This document shows positions 24,000 to 32,150 of a DNA stretch of 32,586 bases, in pieces. This DNA is from a bacterium BMS3Abin14. GTDB lineage: Bacteria > BMS3Abin14. Below the pieces are notes generated by a model that was not told the origin of the DNA, ran no database searches, and saw nothing but the letters and a program-made list of their open reading frames with translations. Both the position numbers and the translations under genes were made by a program. Position 1 is the stretch's first letter. Each line of letters starts with the position of its first letter. The stretch is from the NCBI GenBank assembly GCA_002897695.1, contig BDTG01000047.1, positions 1 to 32,586 of the forward strand, written 5' to 3'.

Positions 24000-24731
24000 A
24001 TGGACTTGGCTCTGACCTATTACGTGATTATTTTTGGAGCTGGTTTTATCCAGGGATTTTCAGGTTTCGGTTCCGTTCTGTTCGCCCTTCCCCTGCTGAC
24101 CATGCTCCTTGACGTCAAAACGATAGTCCCCCTACTGACATTGCTCGGCCTCTGCATTAACATTGCCCTTCTGGTTCAGGTCCGCGAGCACCTTAACTGG
24201 AAAATCATCGGAGTTCTGGCGGCCGCAGCCGCTCCCGGAATCGCAATCGGTGTGGTCATTTTAAAGTTGGTCCCCAGCCGAACCCTGGAGCTTGGCATCG
24301 GGACGCTGATCATCCTCTTCCCCCTGTACATCCTCTTTGCCAGGCCACCGGAACGCGAGATATCCGCTGCATGGGGCTGGGTGTTCGGGTTTTTTTCCGG
24401 GGTTCTGGGGGGAAGCACCGGCGCCAGCGGACCTCCGGTTATCATCTACACATCCCTGCAGCCGTGGGGAAAATATGCCATCAAGGCTACCATGGTTGGC
24501 TATTTCCTGATCTCCAGCCTGATAATATCCGCCGCCCAGACCGCCGGCGGCATGATGACTCCGCAGGTATTGGACCTCTTCTGCGCCGGTCTGCTTCCGC
24601 TCCTGGCAGGGGTCCTCTTTGGGTCTTTGCTCTTCCGTAAGGTCGGATCCACGGAATACCGGAAGGTCCTGGCTGTCCTCCTCATCGCGCTTGGATTTTT
24701 CATGATCCTGCGAACGGTAATTTCATCGTGA
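24000..24731 (+). CDS. TSUP family (TauE/SafE) membrane permease
   Basis: A 243-residue polytopic protein with about eight hydrophobic helices and the two-repeat TSUP pattern: FIQGFSGFGSVLFALPLLTML in the first half and FFSGVLGGSTGASGPPVIIY in the second. The family exports sulfite, sulfoacetate or related anions. No clear Shine-Dalgarno precedes the ATG, so translation may be coupled to the cupin gene 26 nt upstream. The substrate is not deducible; a sulfur anion is the family default. Confidence 0.88.
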   Translation: MDLALTYYVIIFGAGFIQGFSGFGSVLFALPLLTMLLDVKTIVPLLTLLGLCINIALLVQVREHLNWKIIGVLAAAAAPGIAIGVVILKLVPSRTLELGIGTLIILFPLYILFARPPEREISAAWGWVFGFFSGVLGGSTGASGPPVIIYTSLQPWGKYAIKATMVGYFLISSLIISAAQTAGGMMTPQVLDLFCAGLLPLLAGVLFGSLLFRKVGSTEYRKVLAVLLIALGFFMILRTVISS

Positions 24732-25076
24732 TTCCGGTAAAAAAAGCCTTTCGTCGCGTTCGTCTGTGAAATAACAGTCCATTCCCCCGACCACCAGGTA
24801 CCAGGCCCCAATCTCTGCCTTTTTCACACCACCACTATCTATCTGTAAATACAGAAGCTTTTAACTTTGGGGGGAATTTGAGCTAAAAACGTGGGGAGAA
24901 CTATTCCGATTTTTCAAACTTATCATCCCAAAAAAAGCCATAACAAAACCAGAAAATGAAAAGTCTGAATTACAAGCTGACCGCAAGCCAACGAAGTTTC
25001 GCGAAGTTTAAAAACAGGGCACTATCGGCTGGCTACTCTCCGTGTCATCCTTTCACTGCATCGGTTAACCAGTGTC
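24732..25076. other. Gene-free AT-rich intergenic stretch
   Basis: About 345 bp between two 3' ends (TSUP permease and argO). It is visibly more AT-rich than the flanking genes. It holds a CACCAGGTACCAGGC tract (24792-24806) and a CGAAGTTT doublet (about 24990-25010). I see no ORF with a ribosome site, no tRNA and no convincing terminator. Confidence 0.6.
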
Positions 25077-25676
25077 TTACCCTACGAGGAAAAAGGCGAT
25101 GGTCCACATGCTGATCCCAACCGTGGAGTCAAGAACACGCCACGACACCGGGCGGCGGAACACCGGGGCCAGCATCTTTCCTCCAAAACTCAGGGAAAAG
25201 AACCAGATCACGGATGCCAGAATTGCGCCCAGGCCGAACAGAATCCGGCCGGTTCCGACAAAACGGCCCCCGGCACTTCCCAGGAGCACGACCGTATCGA
25301 GAATAGCCTGAGGGTTCAGGAGGCTGACGGCAAGCGTTGTCCCGATGACGGCGCTCAGGGAACCTGCCGGCACCTTGCCGGTTTCCATGCTCGTACCACG
25401 GACAGCCGAACTGAAAGCGCGAAGACCATACCAGAACAGAAAAAGTGCCCCACCCCAGGCAGCCCATTGGCCCAGATGAGGATGGGCGGCGATGACCGAT
25501 CCAGTTCCGGCCAGTCCCAGGACGATTAGGGTGATATCGCAGATACTGCAGATCAGGGGAATGAGCAGCAGGTGGCTGCGCCTGATGCCGTTAGACAGCA
25601 CGAAAGCGTTCTGGGCGCCGATGGCTACGATCAATCCGCCCCCCATTATGAAGCCCTGTGCAAATGTAAGGATCAT
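25077..25676 (-). CDS. argO: LysE/ArgO family amino-acid exporter
   Basis: Inner-membrane exporter of basic amino acids. The 199-residue protein has the LysE features GFIMGGGLIVAIGAQNAFVLSNGIRR at the N-terminus and LAVSLLNPQAILDTVVLLG in the second half, with about six helices. Start set at MILTFAQGF (ATG 25676); the frame extends to 25742 but the extra residues are hydrophilic and not family-like. Divergent from argP, the classic arrangement in which ArgP activates argO when arginine is high and blocks it when lysine is high. Function inferred from family and neighbour. Confidence 0.9.
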   Translation of the reverse strand: MILTFAQGFIMGGGLIVAIGAQNAFVLSNGIRRSHLLLIPLICSICDITLIVLGLAGTGSVIAAHPHLGQWAAWGGALFLFWYGLRAFSSAVRGTSMETGKVPAGSLSAVIGTTLAVSLLNPQAILDTVVLLGSAGGRFVGTGRILFGLGAILASVIWFFSLSFGGKMLAPVFRRPVSWRVLDSTVGISMWTIAFFLVG

Positions 25677-25742
25677 GGTTCCCGTCCTTGACGCCTTAAG
25701 TGAGTCGCGTTTTTTGTGTGACGAGCGGGCGTGAGAAAACAC

Positions 25743-25833
25743 TTTTACTTCACTTCCGGCGATAATAGGCCAGCTCAGTCCTAAAGTAAAATTAATTGTT
25801 TTTTATTATGATTAATCCTGCTAATCTTGCCCC
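25743..25833. promoter_or_regulatory. Divergent argO/argP control region
   Basis: AT-rich stretch with ATTAAT repeated around TGTTTTTTATTATG (25791-25816), a weak plus-strand promoter TTGTTT (25796-25801), 17-nt spacer, TGCTAA (25819-25824), and ATTAATC-type motifs that could be ArgP (LysR-type) contacts. The predicted argP transcript would start next to its ATG at 25834, and no Shine-Dalgarno is visible. Confidence 0.4.
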
Positions 25834-26724
25834 ATGCTCGATTACAGGCTCATCGAGGCGTTCGCAGCAGTGTTGCAGGAGGGTGGATTCGACAGGGCAG
25901 CACGCTCCCTGCACCTCACCCAGTCCGCCGTATCGCAGAGAATAAAGCTCCTTGAAGATCAGCTTGGGCTGGTACTGCTGGTGCGCTCGCAGCCACCCAG
26001 GGCCACACCGGCGGGGCAGCATCTGATCAGGCACCATCGGCAGGTACAGCAGCTGGAGGAGAGCCTGGGCCACGACCTGGGTCCATCCGGAGGGGTGGCG
26101 TTCACCTCCCTTGCTATCGGCATAAACGCCGACAGCCTTGCCACCTGGTTTCTCGATGCGGTGCATGACTTTGTCAAGGATGAGTCCGTCGTTCTGGACC
26201 TGTCGGTTGAAGACCAGGAGCGAACCCACCGGCTCCTGAGGGACGGCGAGGTTACCGGATGCGTAAGCACCCGAAAAGATGCAATGCGGGGCTGTCGCGT
26301 CGATTATCTTGGGCGCATGGAATATCGCCTGCTGGCAACCCCCGAGTTCACAGCCGGATGGTTCCCGGATGGTCTGAACGAAAAGGCTGTTCTGCTGGCC
26401 CCGGCCCTGTTATTTACCCGCGGGGACGATCTTCACAACAAAATGCTGAGGCTGCTGCTGGGAAGATCCCCAACGGACATCCCCTCTCACTACGTTCCAT
26501 CCTATGAGACATTCATCCAGTTCATAGTTTCGGGCCTGGGGTACGGAATGGTTCCGGACCGCCAGAGCGCCCCACTTCTCACCGCCGGCAAACTTGTCAA
26601 CCTTGCCGAGGGAAAAGATTTTCCTGTGGACCTGTATTGGCACCGTTGGAACATCCGTTCGAGAATACTGGAGGGATTTTCAGAAAGCCTGATTCGGAAC
26701 GCACGGGAGATGCTTAAAGGGTAG
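25834..26724 (+). CDS. argP: LysR family regulator ArgP (IciA)
   Basis: A 296-residue LysR-type regulator. The N-terminal helix-turn-helix (about residues 18-37: FDRAARSLHLTQSAVSQRIK) and GLVLLVRSQPPRATPAGQ closely follow E. coli ArgP, as do the effector-domain segments INADSLATWFLDAV, LSVEDQERTHRLLRDGEV and LYWHRW. ArgP senses lysine and arginine and controls argO. Divergent from argO with 157 bp between starts, as in enterobacteria. Translation start at ATG 25834 is supported by homology; there is no ribosome site, so the message may be leaderless. Confidence 0.93.
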   Translation: MLDYRLIEAFAAVLQEGGFDRAARSLHLTQSAVSQRIKLLEDQLGLVLLVRSQPPRATPAGQHLIRHHRQVQQLEESLGHDLGPSGGVAFTSLAIGINADSLATWFLDAVHDFVKDESVVLDLSVEDQERTHRLLRDGEVTGCVSTRKDAMRGCRVDYLGRMEYRLLATPEFTAGWFPDGLNEKAVLLAPALLFTRGDDLHNKMLRLLLGRSPTDIPSHYVPSYETFIQFIVSGLGYGMVPDRQSAPLLTAGKLVNLAEGKDFPVDLYWHRWNIRSRILEGFSESLIRNAREMLKG

Positions 26725-26780
26725 CCCTCCCCGGATCCATCATCGAAACACCGCAGGGGAATATTTCACACTTTCAAGGG

Positions 26781-26786
26781 TATAAT
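26781..26786 (+). promoter_or_regulatory. Probable -10 box for the DUF4139 pair
   Basis: A consensus TATAAT lies 48 bp upstream of the first DUF4139 gene, followed by AGGAGG before its ATG. No good -35 hexamer is present at 16-18 bp, so the promoter may need an activator. Confidence 0.45.
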
Positions 26787-26834
26787 CTTTTAAAGGGCAT
26801 TTTACCCGTATCCGAAGACCCGAGGAGGCACCTT

Positions 26835-27977
26835 ATGAAAAAGATCATTCCAGTCACAGTGGCAGCGTTTCTGCTCCTGGGCTCATCCGCTATGGCCCGA
26901 ACCAAACTGGTGGCCCTGCCGGAAAGGGAGGCTGTGACAATCCGATTCGACAACCCGTCGGCCACCCTGGTGGAGGAGGAACGTGTCCTGACTCTCCAGG
27001 AGGGAGAAAACCGGGTGGACTTTTCCTGGAAAGGGGTCCGGATCGACCCGGAGTCCATACGCCTGGCGCTCCTCTCCCACCCTGACAAGGTAACGCTTCT
27101 CTCGGTGGCCTACCCGCCAGGCGAGGCTGCGCTTGTCTGGCGGATTCATTCCGCCGGCGCCTGGGAGGAGAAAGTTCGCATCTCCTACCTGCTCTCCTTC
27201 ATCGACCGTATGATCACCTATAGAGGCATTGCTTCCAAAGACGAGAAGACCATGGATCTCGATGCGTTCCTGGTTCTTCGCAACTTTTCCGGCGAGGATT
27301 TCAAAGGCGCCGTCATGGACCTGGGGCAGGGCGAGCCGTTCACCGGAGACTCGGCCCACGAGGAAACCAGGCAGGTCCACTTCCTTTCAGCGGACGGAAT
27401 CACCTTGCAAAAGACCTTCACGTGGGACTCGGCCCAAAAACCATGGGAACCCAAACGTGTCGAAGGGGACGTCGGAATCCCGGTCCACTACATCATCAAA
27501 AATTCGGGCGAGACGGGGTTGGGAAAGTCCCTGTTGTGGGGCGGCAAGGTCCGGGTTTTTCAGGACGATGGGCACGGCTCCACCATCTTTCTCGGCGAGG
27601 ACCGGGCCGAACTGACCCCGGTGGGCGGGAAGATGAAGATTTATATCGGGGACAGCCGTGAGGTGTCGGTGACCCAGGTAAAGACGACAGACCGCCGCAT
27701 CAATCCGAGGCCCAGCCGGCACAAGGCGGCATTGTACGACACGGAGGAGGAGATCCGTGCCCGGGTGGAGAACTTCAAGGACACCCCGGTCACGGTGGAC
27801 CTGATCCAGCACATCCCAGGGGAGTGGGAGATGGCACAGACCAGCATGCCCTACGACAAGAAGGACGCTAACACCCTCGTCTACAGCGTCAGGGTCCCGG
27901 CAAAGGGAAAACAGACCATCTCCTTTAAATACAACCGCCGAAACGTCCGGAACCAGCCTAAATCAGGAGGTCCTTGA
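26835..27977 (+). CDS. Exported DUF4139 domain protein (short paralogue)
   Basis: A 380-residue protein with signal peptide (MKKIIPVTVAAFLLLGSSAMA) and a beta-rich body. The C-terminal part has the DUF4139 pattern: KVRVFQDDGHGSTIFLGED, ELTPVGGKMKIYIGDSREV, EIRARVENFKDTPVTVDLIQHIPGEWE. The N-terminal part (AVTIRFDNPSATLVEEERVLTL) is homologous to the start of the next gene. Family function is unknown; members are secreted beta-sandwich proteins. AGGAGG 8 nt upstream of the ATG. One base separates it from its paralogue, so the two are one operon. Confidence 0.8.
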   Translation: MKKIIPVTVAAFLLLGSSAMARTKLVALPEREAVTIRFDNPSATLVEEERVLTLQEGENRVDFSWKGVRIDPESIRLALLSHPDKVTLLSVAYPPGEAALVWRIHSAGAWEEKVRISYLLSFIDRMITYRGIASKDEKTMDLDAFLVLRNFSGEDFKGAVMDLGQGEPFTGDSAHEETRQVHFLSADGITLQKTFTWDSAQKPWEPKRVEGDVGIPVHYIIKNSGETGLGKSLLWGGKVRVFQDDGHGSTIFLGEDRAELTPVGGKMKIYIGDSREVSVTQVKTTDRRINPRPSRHKAALYDTEEEIRARVENFKDTPVTVDLIQHIPGEWEMAQTSMPYDKKDANTLVYSVRVPAKGKQTISFKYNRRNVRNQPKSGGP

Positions 27978-27978
27978 G

Positions 27979-29325
27979 ATGAAAAAATTTACTTTCACGC
28001 TTTGCGTTTCCCTTTCATTGGCCCTGTTGGCTCCGGTTCCGTCTTTCGCCAGGGTGGACCTGGTGACACTGCCTGCCCGGGACAAGGTCCAGCTTACCAT
28101 CTACAACTCGGCCGACCTCACCCTGGTCAGGGACATCCGCACCCTCACCATGAGGAACGGCCCCAACCGGCTCCAGTTCGGCTGGTCGGGAACCCTCATC
28201 GATCCTACATCTCTTGAGATGATGCCCCAGGCGGAAGCCGGAAATATTCAGGTGCAAAGCCTCGAATACCCACCGAGGATTCAGGGGCTGGGTATCTGGA
28301 ACCTGGACTCGGAGATGTCCGGTGAGGTGCCCTTCGAGATCACCTACTTTACCAGCGGGATATCGTGGCAGGCCTACTACATGGCCACCCTGACCCCGGA
28401 TGAGAGCGCCATGCGCCTGAATGGGTACGTCCGCGTAAACAACAACAGCGGGGAGGATTACGAGAACGCCGAAACCAGGCTCATCGTGGGCAAAATCAAC
28501 CTTTTAGACCGCATAGCCGACCTGGCGCGAAGAGCGGCGCCCTACGGCAAACCCGGCCCCGGTCTTCTTCCAATGACGATGGAAGGAGTGGCCGCCGACA
28601 TAGTGCAGGAAGCCGCCCCCGTCTTTTACGCCGCCAGGTCACAACTGAAGAGGGCAAGGCCGAAGGAGATCCGCAAGGAGGGGCTTTCGGAGTATTTCCT
28701 CTACACCATCGAGGGAACGGAGGACATCGCCAATGGATGGGGCAAGAGGCTCATCTCTTTTTCCGCACCAAAAATCCCGGTAAGGAACCTCTACAGGTAC
28801 GATGAGCAAAAGTACGGACAGAGCACGGTGCGCTTTATCTCCTTCGCAAACGACGAAGATCACCGACTGGGGAAAGAACCCATCCCGGGCGGTCTGGTCA
28901 AGGTTTTCCGTGACACCGGGAAAGACGGCCTTCTCTCCTACGTGGGCGCAAGGCAGACCCGCTACATCCCAAAAGGGGAAGAGGTGAACCTTGACCTGGG
29001 GCCGTCCCGGGATGTTTCGGTCAAGACAATCCTCATGGATTACAGGACCGACAAATACGAGTGGAAAGACGACTCGATCACCGGGTGGGATGAGCATCGC
29101 ACCGTCAAGGTTAAGGCCGATAACTACAGGGACACGCCGGTGCTGGTGGAGATCCGCCGGAATTTTCCCGTCAAGGCGTGGGAGCTGGAAAACGGCGGGA
29201 GCCACGGCCGTTACGAGAAGGTGGACGCGGATACCGTACAATACACCATGGAGCTGGATTCCCACGAAAGCAGAATCTTCAAATACGACGTCATCTGGCA
29301 CCGGGGTTCCAGGGGGAACCGCTAA
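27979..29325 (+). CDS. Exported DUF4139 domain protein (long paralogue)
   Basis: A 448-residue paralogue of the previous gene, with signal peptide (MKKFTFTLCVSLSLALLAPVPSFA). Shared landmarks: KVQLTIYNSADLTLVRDIRTL, LVKVFRDTGKDGLLSYVGARQ, IPKGEEVNLDLGPSRDVSV, HRTVKVKADNYRDTPVLVEI. It carries an extra central insertion (about residues 180-265) including a charged helix and a segment GVAADIVQEAAPVFYAARSQL absent from the shorter copy. The ribosome site AGGAGG overlaps the end of the upstream gene. It ends 6 bp before the convergent nucleotidyltransferase gene. Function unknown; the pair may form a heteromer at the cell envelope. Confidence 0.8.
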   Translation: MKKFTFTLCVSLSLALLAPVPSFARVDLVTLPARDKVQLTIYNSADLTLVRDIRTLTMRNGPNRLQFGWSGTLIDPTSLEMMPQAEAGNIQVQSLEYPPRIQGLGIWNLDSEMSGEVPFEITYFTSGISWQAYYMATLTPDESAMRLNGYVRVNNNSGEDYENAETRLIVGKINLLDRIADLARRAAPYGKPGPGLLPMTMEGVAADIVQEAAPVFYAARSQLKRARPKEIRKEGLSEYFLYTIEGTEDIANGWGKRLISFSAPKIPVRNLYRYDEQKYGQSTVRFISFANDEDHRLGKEPIPGGLVKVFRDTGKDGLLSYVGARQTRYIPKGEEVNLDLGPSRDVSVKTILMDYRTDKYEWKDDSITGWDEHRTVKVKADNYRDTPVLVEIRRNFPVKAWELENGGSHGRYEKVDADTVQYTMELDSHESRIFKYDVIWHRGSRGNR

Positions 29326-29331
29326 CAGAAC

Positions 29332-29892
29332 CTATTTCAGAGTCTCCGCCGCGATCCCATCGAACACTCCGGTAAATGAGCTTCCCTCAGCGGTCTGATC
29401 GAACTCCTCCAGCCAACGGCGGATGTAACCCTTATCCACATCGGGGTTGCGCAGGAGGATTGATCGTACGTCCTCCAGGTCTCTGGGACGGCCGGCAAAG
29501 ATCTTGAGGATAATGAGATCTTCCACGGATGCAAAAGCGATTTCCCTTCCCGCCAGCGAAACCATGTTGGCCCGTGATATGGCCTCCCTCTCGTAGGGGG
29601 TGAATGAGAAGATGAAATCGACCCGGACCCCGGTATCGCCTTGACTTGCCGGAAGGACCATCGTCTTCTGAACGAAATTCTCCACATCCTCGGGCAGCGG
29701 GGTCAGACCGACGCCCTCCATCAATTCCAGGACATCAGACAAGCGGTCGATATTCGCCCCGAGGGTCACGTCTATGTCGCGGGTGAGGCGCGGCTCCCCG
29801 TAAAGGAGTACTGCCTGCCCCCCAATGATCATATAGGGGATCCGGTGAGAATCGAGGGACTCTGCCAGGGAGGCTAGGATCTGCTGGAACAT
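29332..29892 (-). CDS. Nucleotidyltransferase-fold protein (AbiEii/MenT-like, DUF6036 type)
   Basis: A 186-residue protein with a minimal nucleotidyltransferase core: IPYMIIGGQAVLLYGEPRLTRDIDVTLG (the GGxA helix and the DxD metal motif, D-I-D), then GVRVDFIFSFTP with a third acidic strand, and VEDLIILKIFAGRPRDLEDV. This is the pattern of AbiEii/MenT-like toxins and related unassigned proteins. It overlaps the small upstream ORF by 19 nt. Toxin activity is possible but not shown by sequence; housekeeping or phage-defence roles are alternatives. Confidence 0.75.
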   Translation of the reverse strand: MFQQILASLAESLDSHRIPYMIIGGQAVLLYGEPRLTRDIDVTLGANIDRLSDVLELMEGVGLTPLPEDVENFVQKTMVLPASQGDTGVRVDFIFSFTPYEREAISRANMVSLAGREIAFASVEDLIILKIFAGRPRDLEDVRSILLRNPDVDKGYIRRWLEEFDQTAEGSSFTGVFDGIAAETLK

Positions 29893-30104
29893 GAGTTTAA
29901 AATGCGGGCGATTCTCAGTTTGGTTTCAAGACCGTCGAGGGGATCGTCCGGCGGCAGCGTACCTATTGCACGTCCCTCCTCCCACAGACGGGTGAAGATC
30001 TCGAGGGCACGAGCGTGGTCGACACGCCCTTCTTCCCGGGCGAGGTCGTCTTCGAAACGGCGTATGTATTCATGGTCTCTTTTCATCCTATTTTCGCCAA
30101 ACAT
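29874..30104 (-). CDS. Small acidic/basic helical protein, possible antitoxin partner
   Basis: A 76-residue protein (or 70 from ATG 30086), rich in charged helices: KRDHEYIRRFEDDLAREEGR, ALEIFTRLWEEGRAIG. It is unrecognised; no helix-turn-helix is obvious. Position just upstream of and overlapping the nucleotidyltransferase by 19 nt, behind a strong promoter, is that of an antitoxin or regulatory partner. The ATG at 30104 falls at the predicted transcription start, whereas ATG 30086 is preceded by a weak AGG touching the codon. Confidence 0.6.
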   Translation of the reverse strand: MFGENRMKRDHEYIRRFEDDLAREEGRVDHARALEIFTRLWEEGRAIGTLPPDDPLDGLETKLRIARILNSCSSRS

Positions 30105-30111
30105 GTTGATT

Positions 30112-30140
30112 ATTATACATTTTTTGTATCAGGACATCAA
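30112..30140 (-). promoter_or_regulatory. Near-consensus sigma-70 promoter with internal operator-like repeat
   Basis: On the minus strand TTGATG (30140-30135), exactly 17 nt, TATAAT (30117-30112). The spacer carries ATACA-6 nt-TGTAT, an inverted repeat that touches the -10 box, a natural autorepression site. Transcription would start near 30105, one base from the ATG at 30104, implying a leaderless mRNA. Confidence 0.75.
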
Positions 30141-30389
30141 CCGTGATTTCCCGTGGTTTCCCGGGAAGCGCCCGGCAGGAACAACCGGCGATTTCACCAC
30201 ACCCGTTAAAAAATCAAACGGGAGTTCCCCCCTGCGGCGCGTCGGGACTTTCCTGATGACATTGTCTCCATGATGAGCTTCGTGTGGGCTGAATCAGGAC
30301 CTTCCTTTCTTGACTACTTCCGGCAATCCATACTAGATTGACCGTTCATATTAACTTTCTAAACGGGGCCCAGGGAGGAGGGAACGAAA

Positions 30390-30563
30390 ATGAAAAAAGT
30401 TATTTTCGCCGCCAACACCTATGGGAAATTGCCTCGTCATGATGCACCCATCCTGGACGTCGATGGAGAGGAGAAGTCCCGCCTGACGGTGAAGGACCTG
30501 GTGGAACAGTTCCACACAATCCGTGGGGAGGAATTCAGCATGGACAGGATGTTGCTGGTGTAA
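30390..30563 (+). CDS. Small unannotated ORF upstream of glpK (57 residues)
   Basis: ATG 30390 to TAA 30561-30563, preceded by GGGAGGAGGGAACGAAA, a very good ribosome site. The product starts [18 protein letters not shown] and continues [20 protein letters not shown], ending SMDRMLLV. Codon use resembles the neighbouring genes. There is no signal peptide or membrane helix and I recognise no family. It lies 43 bp before glpK on the same strand, so it may be co-transcribed with it. Confidence 0.6.
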   Translation: MKKVIFAANTYGKLPRHDAPILDVDGEEKSRLTVKDLVEQFHTIRGEEFSMDRMLLV

Positions 30564-30606
30564 GAGAAAGACGACCCTTCCCTCAAACTTGTCAAAGGAG
30601 AATAAC

Positions 30607-32091
30607 ATGAAATATCTGCTTGCCCTCGATCAGGGGACGACAAGCAGTCGGGCTATAATTTTCGGTCTGGACGGCAGCATAGTGAGCGTGGCCCAGGAGG
30701 AGTTCGAGCAGCACTTCCCCCATGATGGATGGGTGGAACACGATGCAGAAGAGATATGGCAAACCCAGCTGAAAACCGCCCGGGAGGCCATCTCCCAGGC
30801 CGACGTTGCTCCCTCGGATATAGCGGCCATCGGCATCACCAACCAGCGGGAGACAACCATCGTCTGGGACAGACTCACTGGAAAGCCCCTTTACCACGCC
30901 ATCGTGTGGCAGGACCGGAGGGCGGCGACATTGACCGACCGCCTGAAGCAGGATGGGATGGAACGGGTTTTCCGCGAAAAAACCGGCCTGGTGCTTGATC
31001 CCTACTTTTCGGGGGGAAAGCTCGCCTGGATTTTGGACAATGTTTCCGGTGCCCGTGAACTGGCGGATGCAGGGAAGATCTGTTTCGGCACGGTGGACTC
31101 GTGGCTGCTGTATCGCCTGAGCGGGGGACGGATGCATGCCACCGACGTCTCCAACGCAAGCCGCACCCTGATGTTTAACATCCACGACCTTTCGTGGGAC
31201 GATGATCTGCTAGACATCTTCAACATTCCAGACGCGATCCTTCCCCAGGTTATGCCTTCCGCCGGCCGGTTCGGCGAGACTGACCCAGACCTCTTCGGGC
31301 AACCAATCCCAATCACCGGGGTGGCCGGGGACCAGCAGGCCGCCCTGTTCGGCCAGGCCTGTTTTGAACCTGGAATGGCCAAGAACACCTACGGAACCGG
31401 CGCTTTTGTGGTCATGAACACCGGCCCGAAACCGGTTCTGGGGGATGGTGTATTAACCACAATCGCCTGGCAAATCAACGGACAACAGCCCCAGTACGCC
31501 CTGGAGGGTTCCATCTTTATCGCCGGAGCGGCCGTGCAATGGCTACGGGATGGTCTTGGACTCATCAAGGATGCCCGGGAGATTGAGCAGCTCGCCGCCG
31601 GAGTGCCTGACAACGGGGGCGTATACTTTGTGCCCGCCCTCGTCGGACTTGGGGCGCCCCACTGGGACCCCTACGCGCGCGGCACCATCGTGGGCATCAC
31701 CAGGGCCACCACCAGGGGGCACCTTGCCCGAGCCGTCCTGGAGGCCATGGCATACCAGACCCGTGACGCCATCGAGGCCATGCAGGAGGCCGGCGGCATC
31801 GCGTTGCGGCAGCTGCGTGTCGACGGGGGAGCGTCGGCCAACAATCTTTTGCTGCAGATACAGGCTGATATCCTGGGCACCCCCGTCGTGCGCCCCCAGG
31901 TCACCGAGACAACCGCCCTCGGCGCCGCCTACCTCGCGGGTATCGGTATCGGGCTGATGGACCAGAATACGATCACAGGGCAATGGGTCCCCGACCGCAG
32001 GTTTGAACCTTCCATGGCTTCGAACGAACGCGATGCGCTGATCAGCGATTGGAAGCGTGCCGTCGAGCGGTCCCTTAACTGGGCCAGGTGA
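30607..32091 (+). CDS. glpK: Glycerol kinase
   Basis: Phosphorylates glycerol to sn-glycerol-3-phosphate. The 494-residue FGGY-family protein starts [20 protein letters not shown] (phosphate-binding loop) and shows [27 protein letters not shown] (split over family motifs), [29 protein letters not shown] and the C-terminal [20 protein letters not shown]. Length matches E. coli GlpK (502). The upstream in-frame extension to 30523 is not used: AAAGGAG precedes ATG 30607. The 30105-30389 gap upstream contains no gene I can support. Confidence 0.97.
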   Translation: MKYLLALDQGTTSSRAIIFGLDGSIVSVAQEEFEQHFPHDGWVEHDAEEIWQTQLKTAREAISQADVAPSDIAAIGITNQRETTIVWDRLTGKPLYHAIVWQDRRAATLTDRLKQDGMERVFREKTGLVLDPYFSGGKLAWILDNVSGARELADAGKICFGTVDSWLLYRLSGGRMHATDVSNASRTLMFNIHDLSWDDDLLDIFNIPDAILPQVMPSAGRFGETDPDLFGQPIPITGVAGDQQAALFGQACFEPGMAKNTYGTGAFVVMNTGPKPVLGDGVLTTIAWQINGQQPQYALEGSIFIAGAAVQWLRDGLGLIKDAREIEQLAAGVPDNGGVYFVPALVGLGAPHWDPYARGTIVGITRATTRGHLARAVLEAMAYQTRDAIEAMQEAGGIALRQLRVDGGASANNLLLQIQADILGTPVVRPQVTETTALGAAYLAGIGIGLMDQNTITGQWVPDRRFEPSMASNERDALISDWKRAVERSLNWAR

Positions 32092-32150
32092 CAGGGGCAG
32101 GGTACTCCGACATTTGGATCCCGATCTCCCGGTAGTCCCCGGGGAATTTA

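Noticed and set aside
24732-25076. Possible tRNA or small RNA gene in the AT-rich gap
   Set aside because: No cloverleaf-like pairing, promoter plus terminator pair, or conserved CCA/TTCGA element could be made out.
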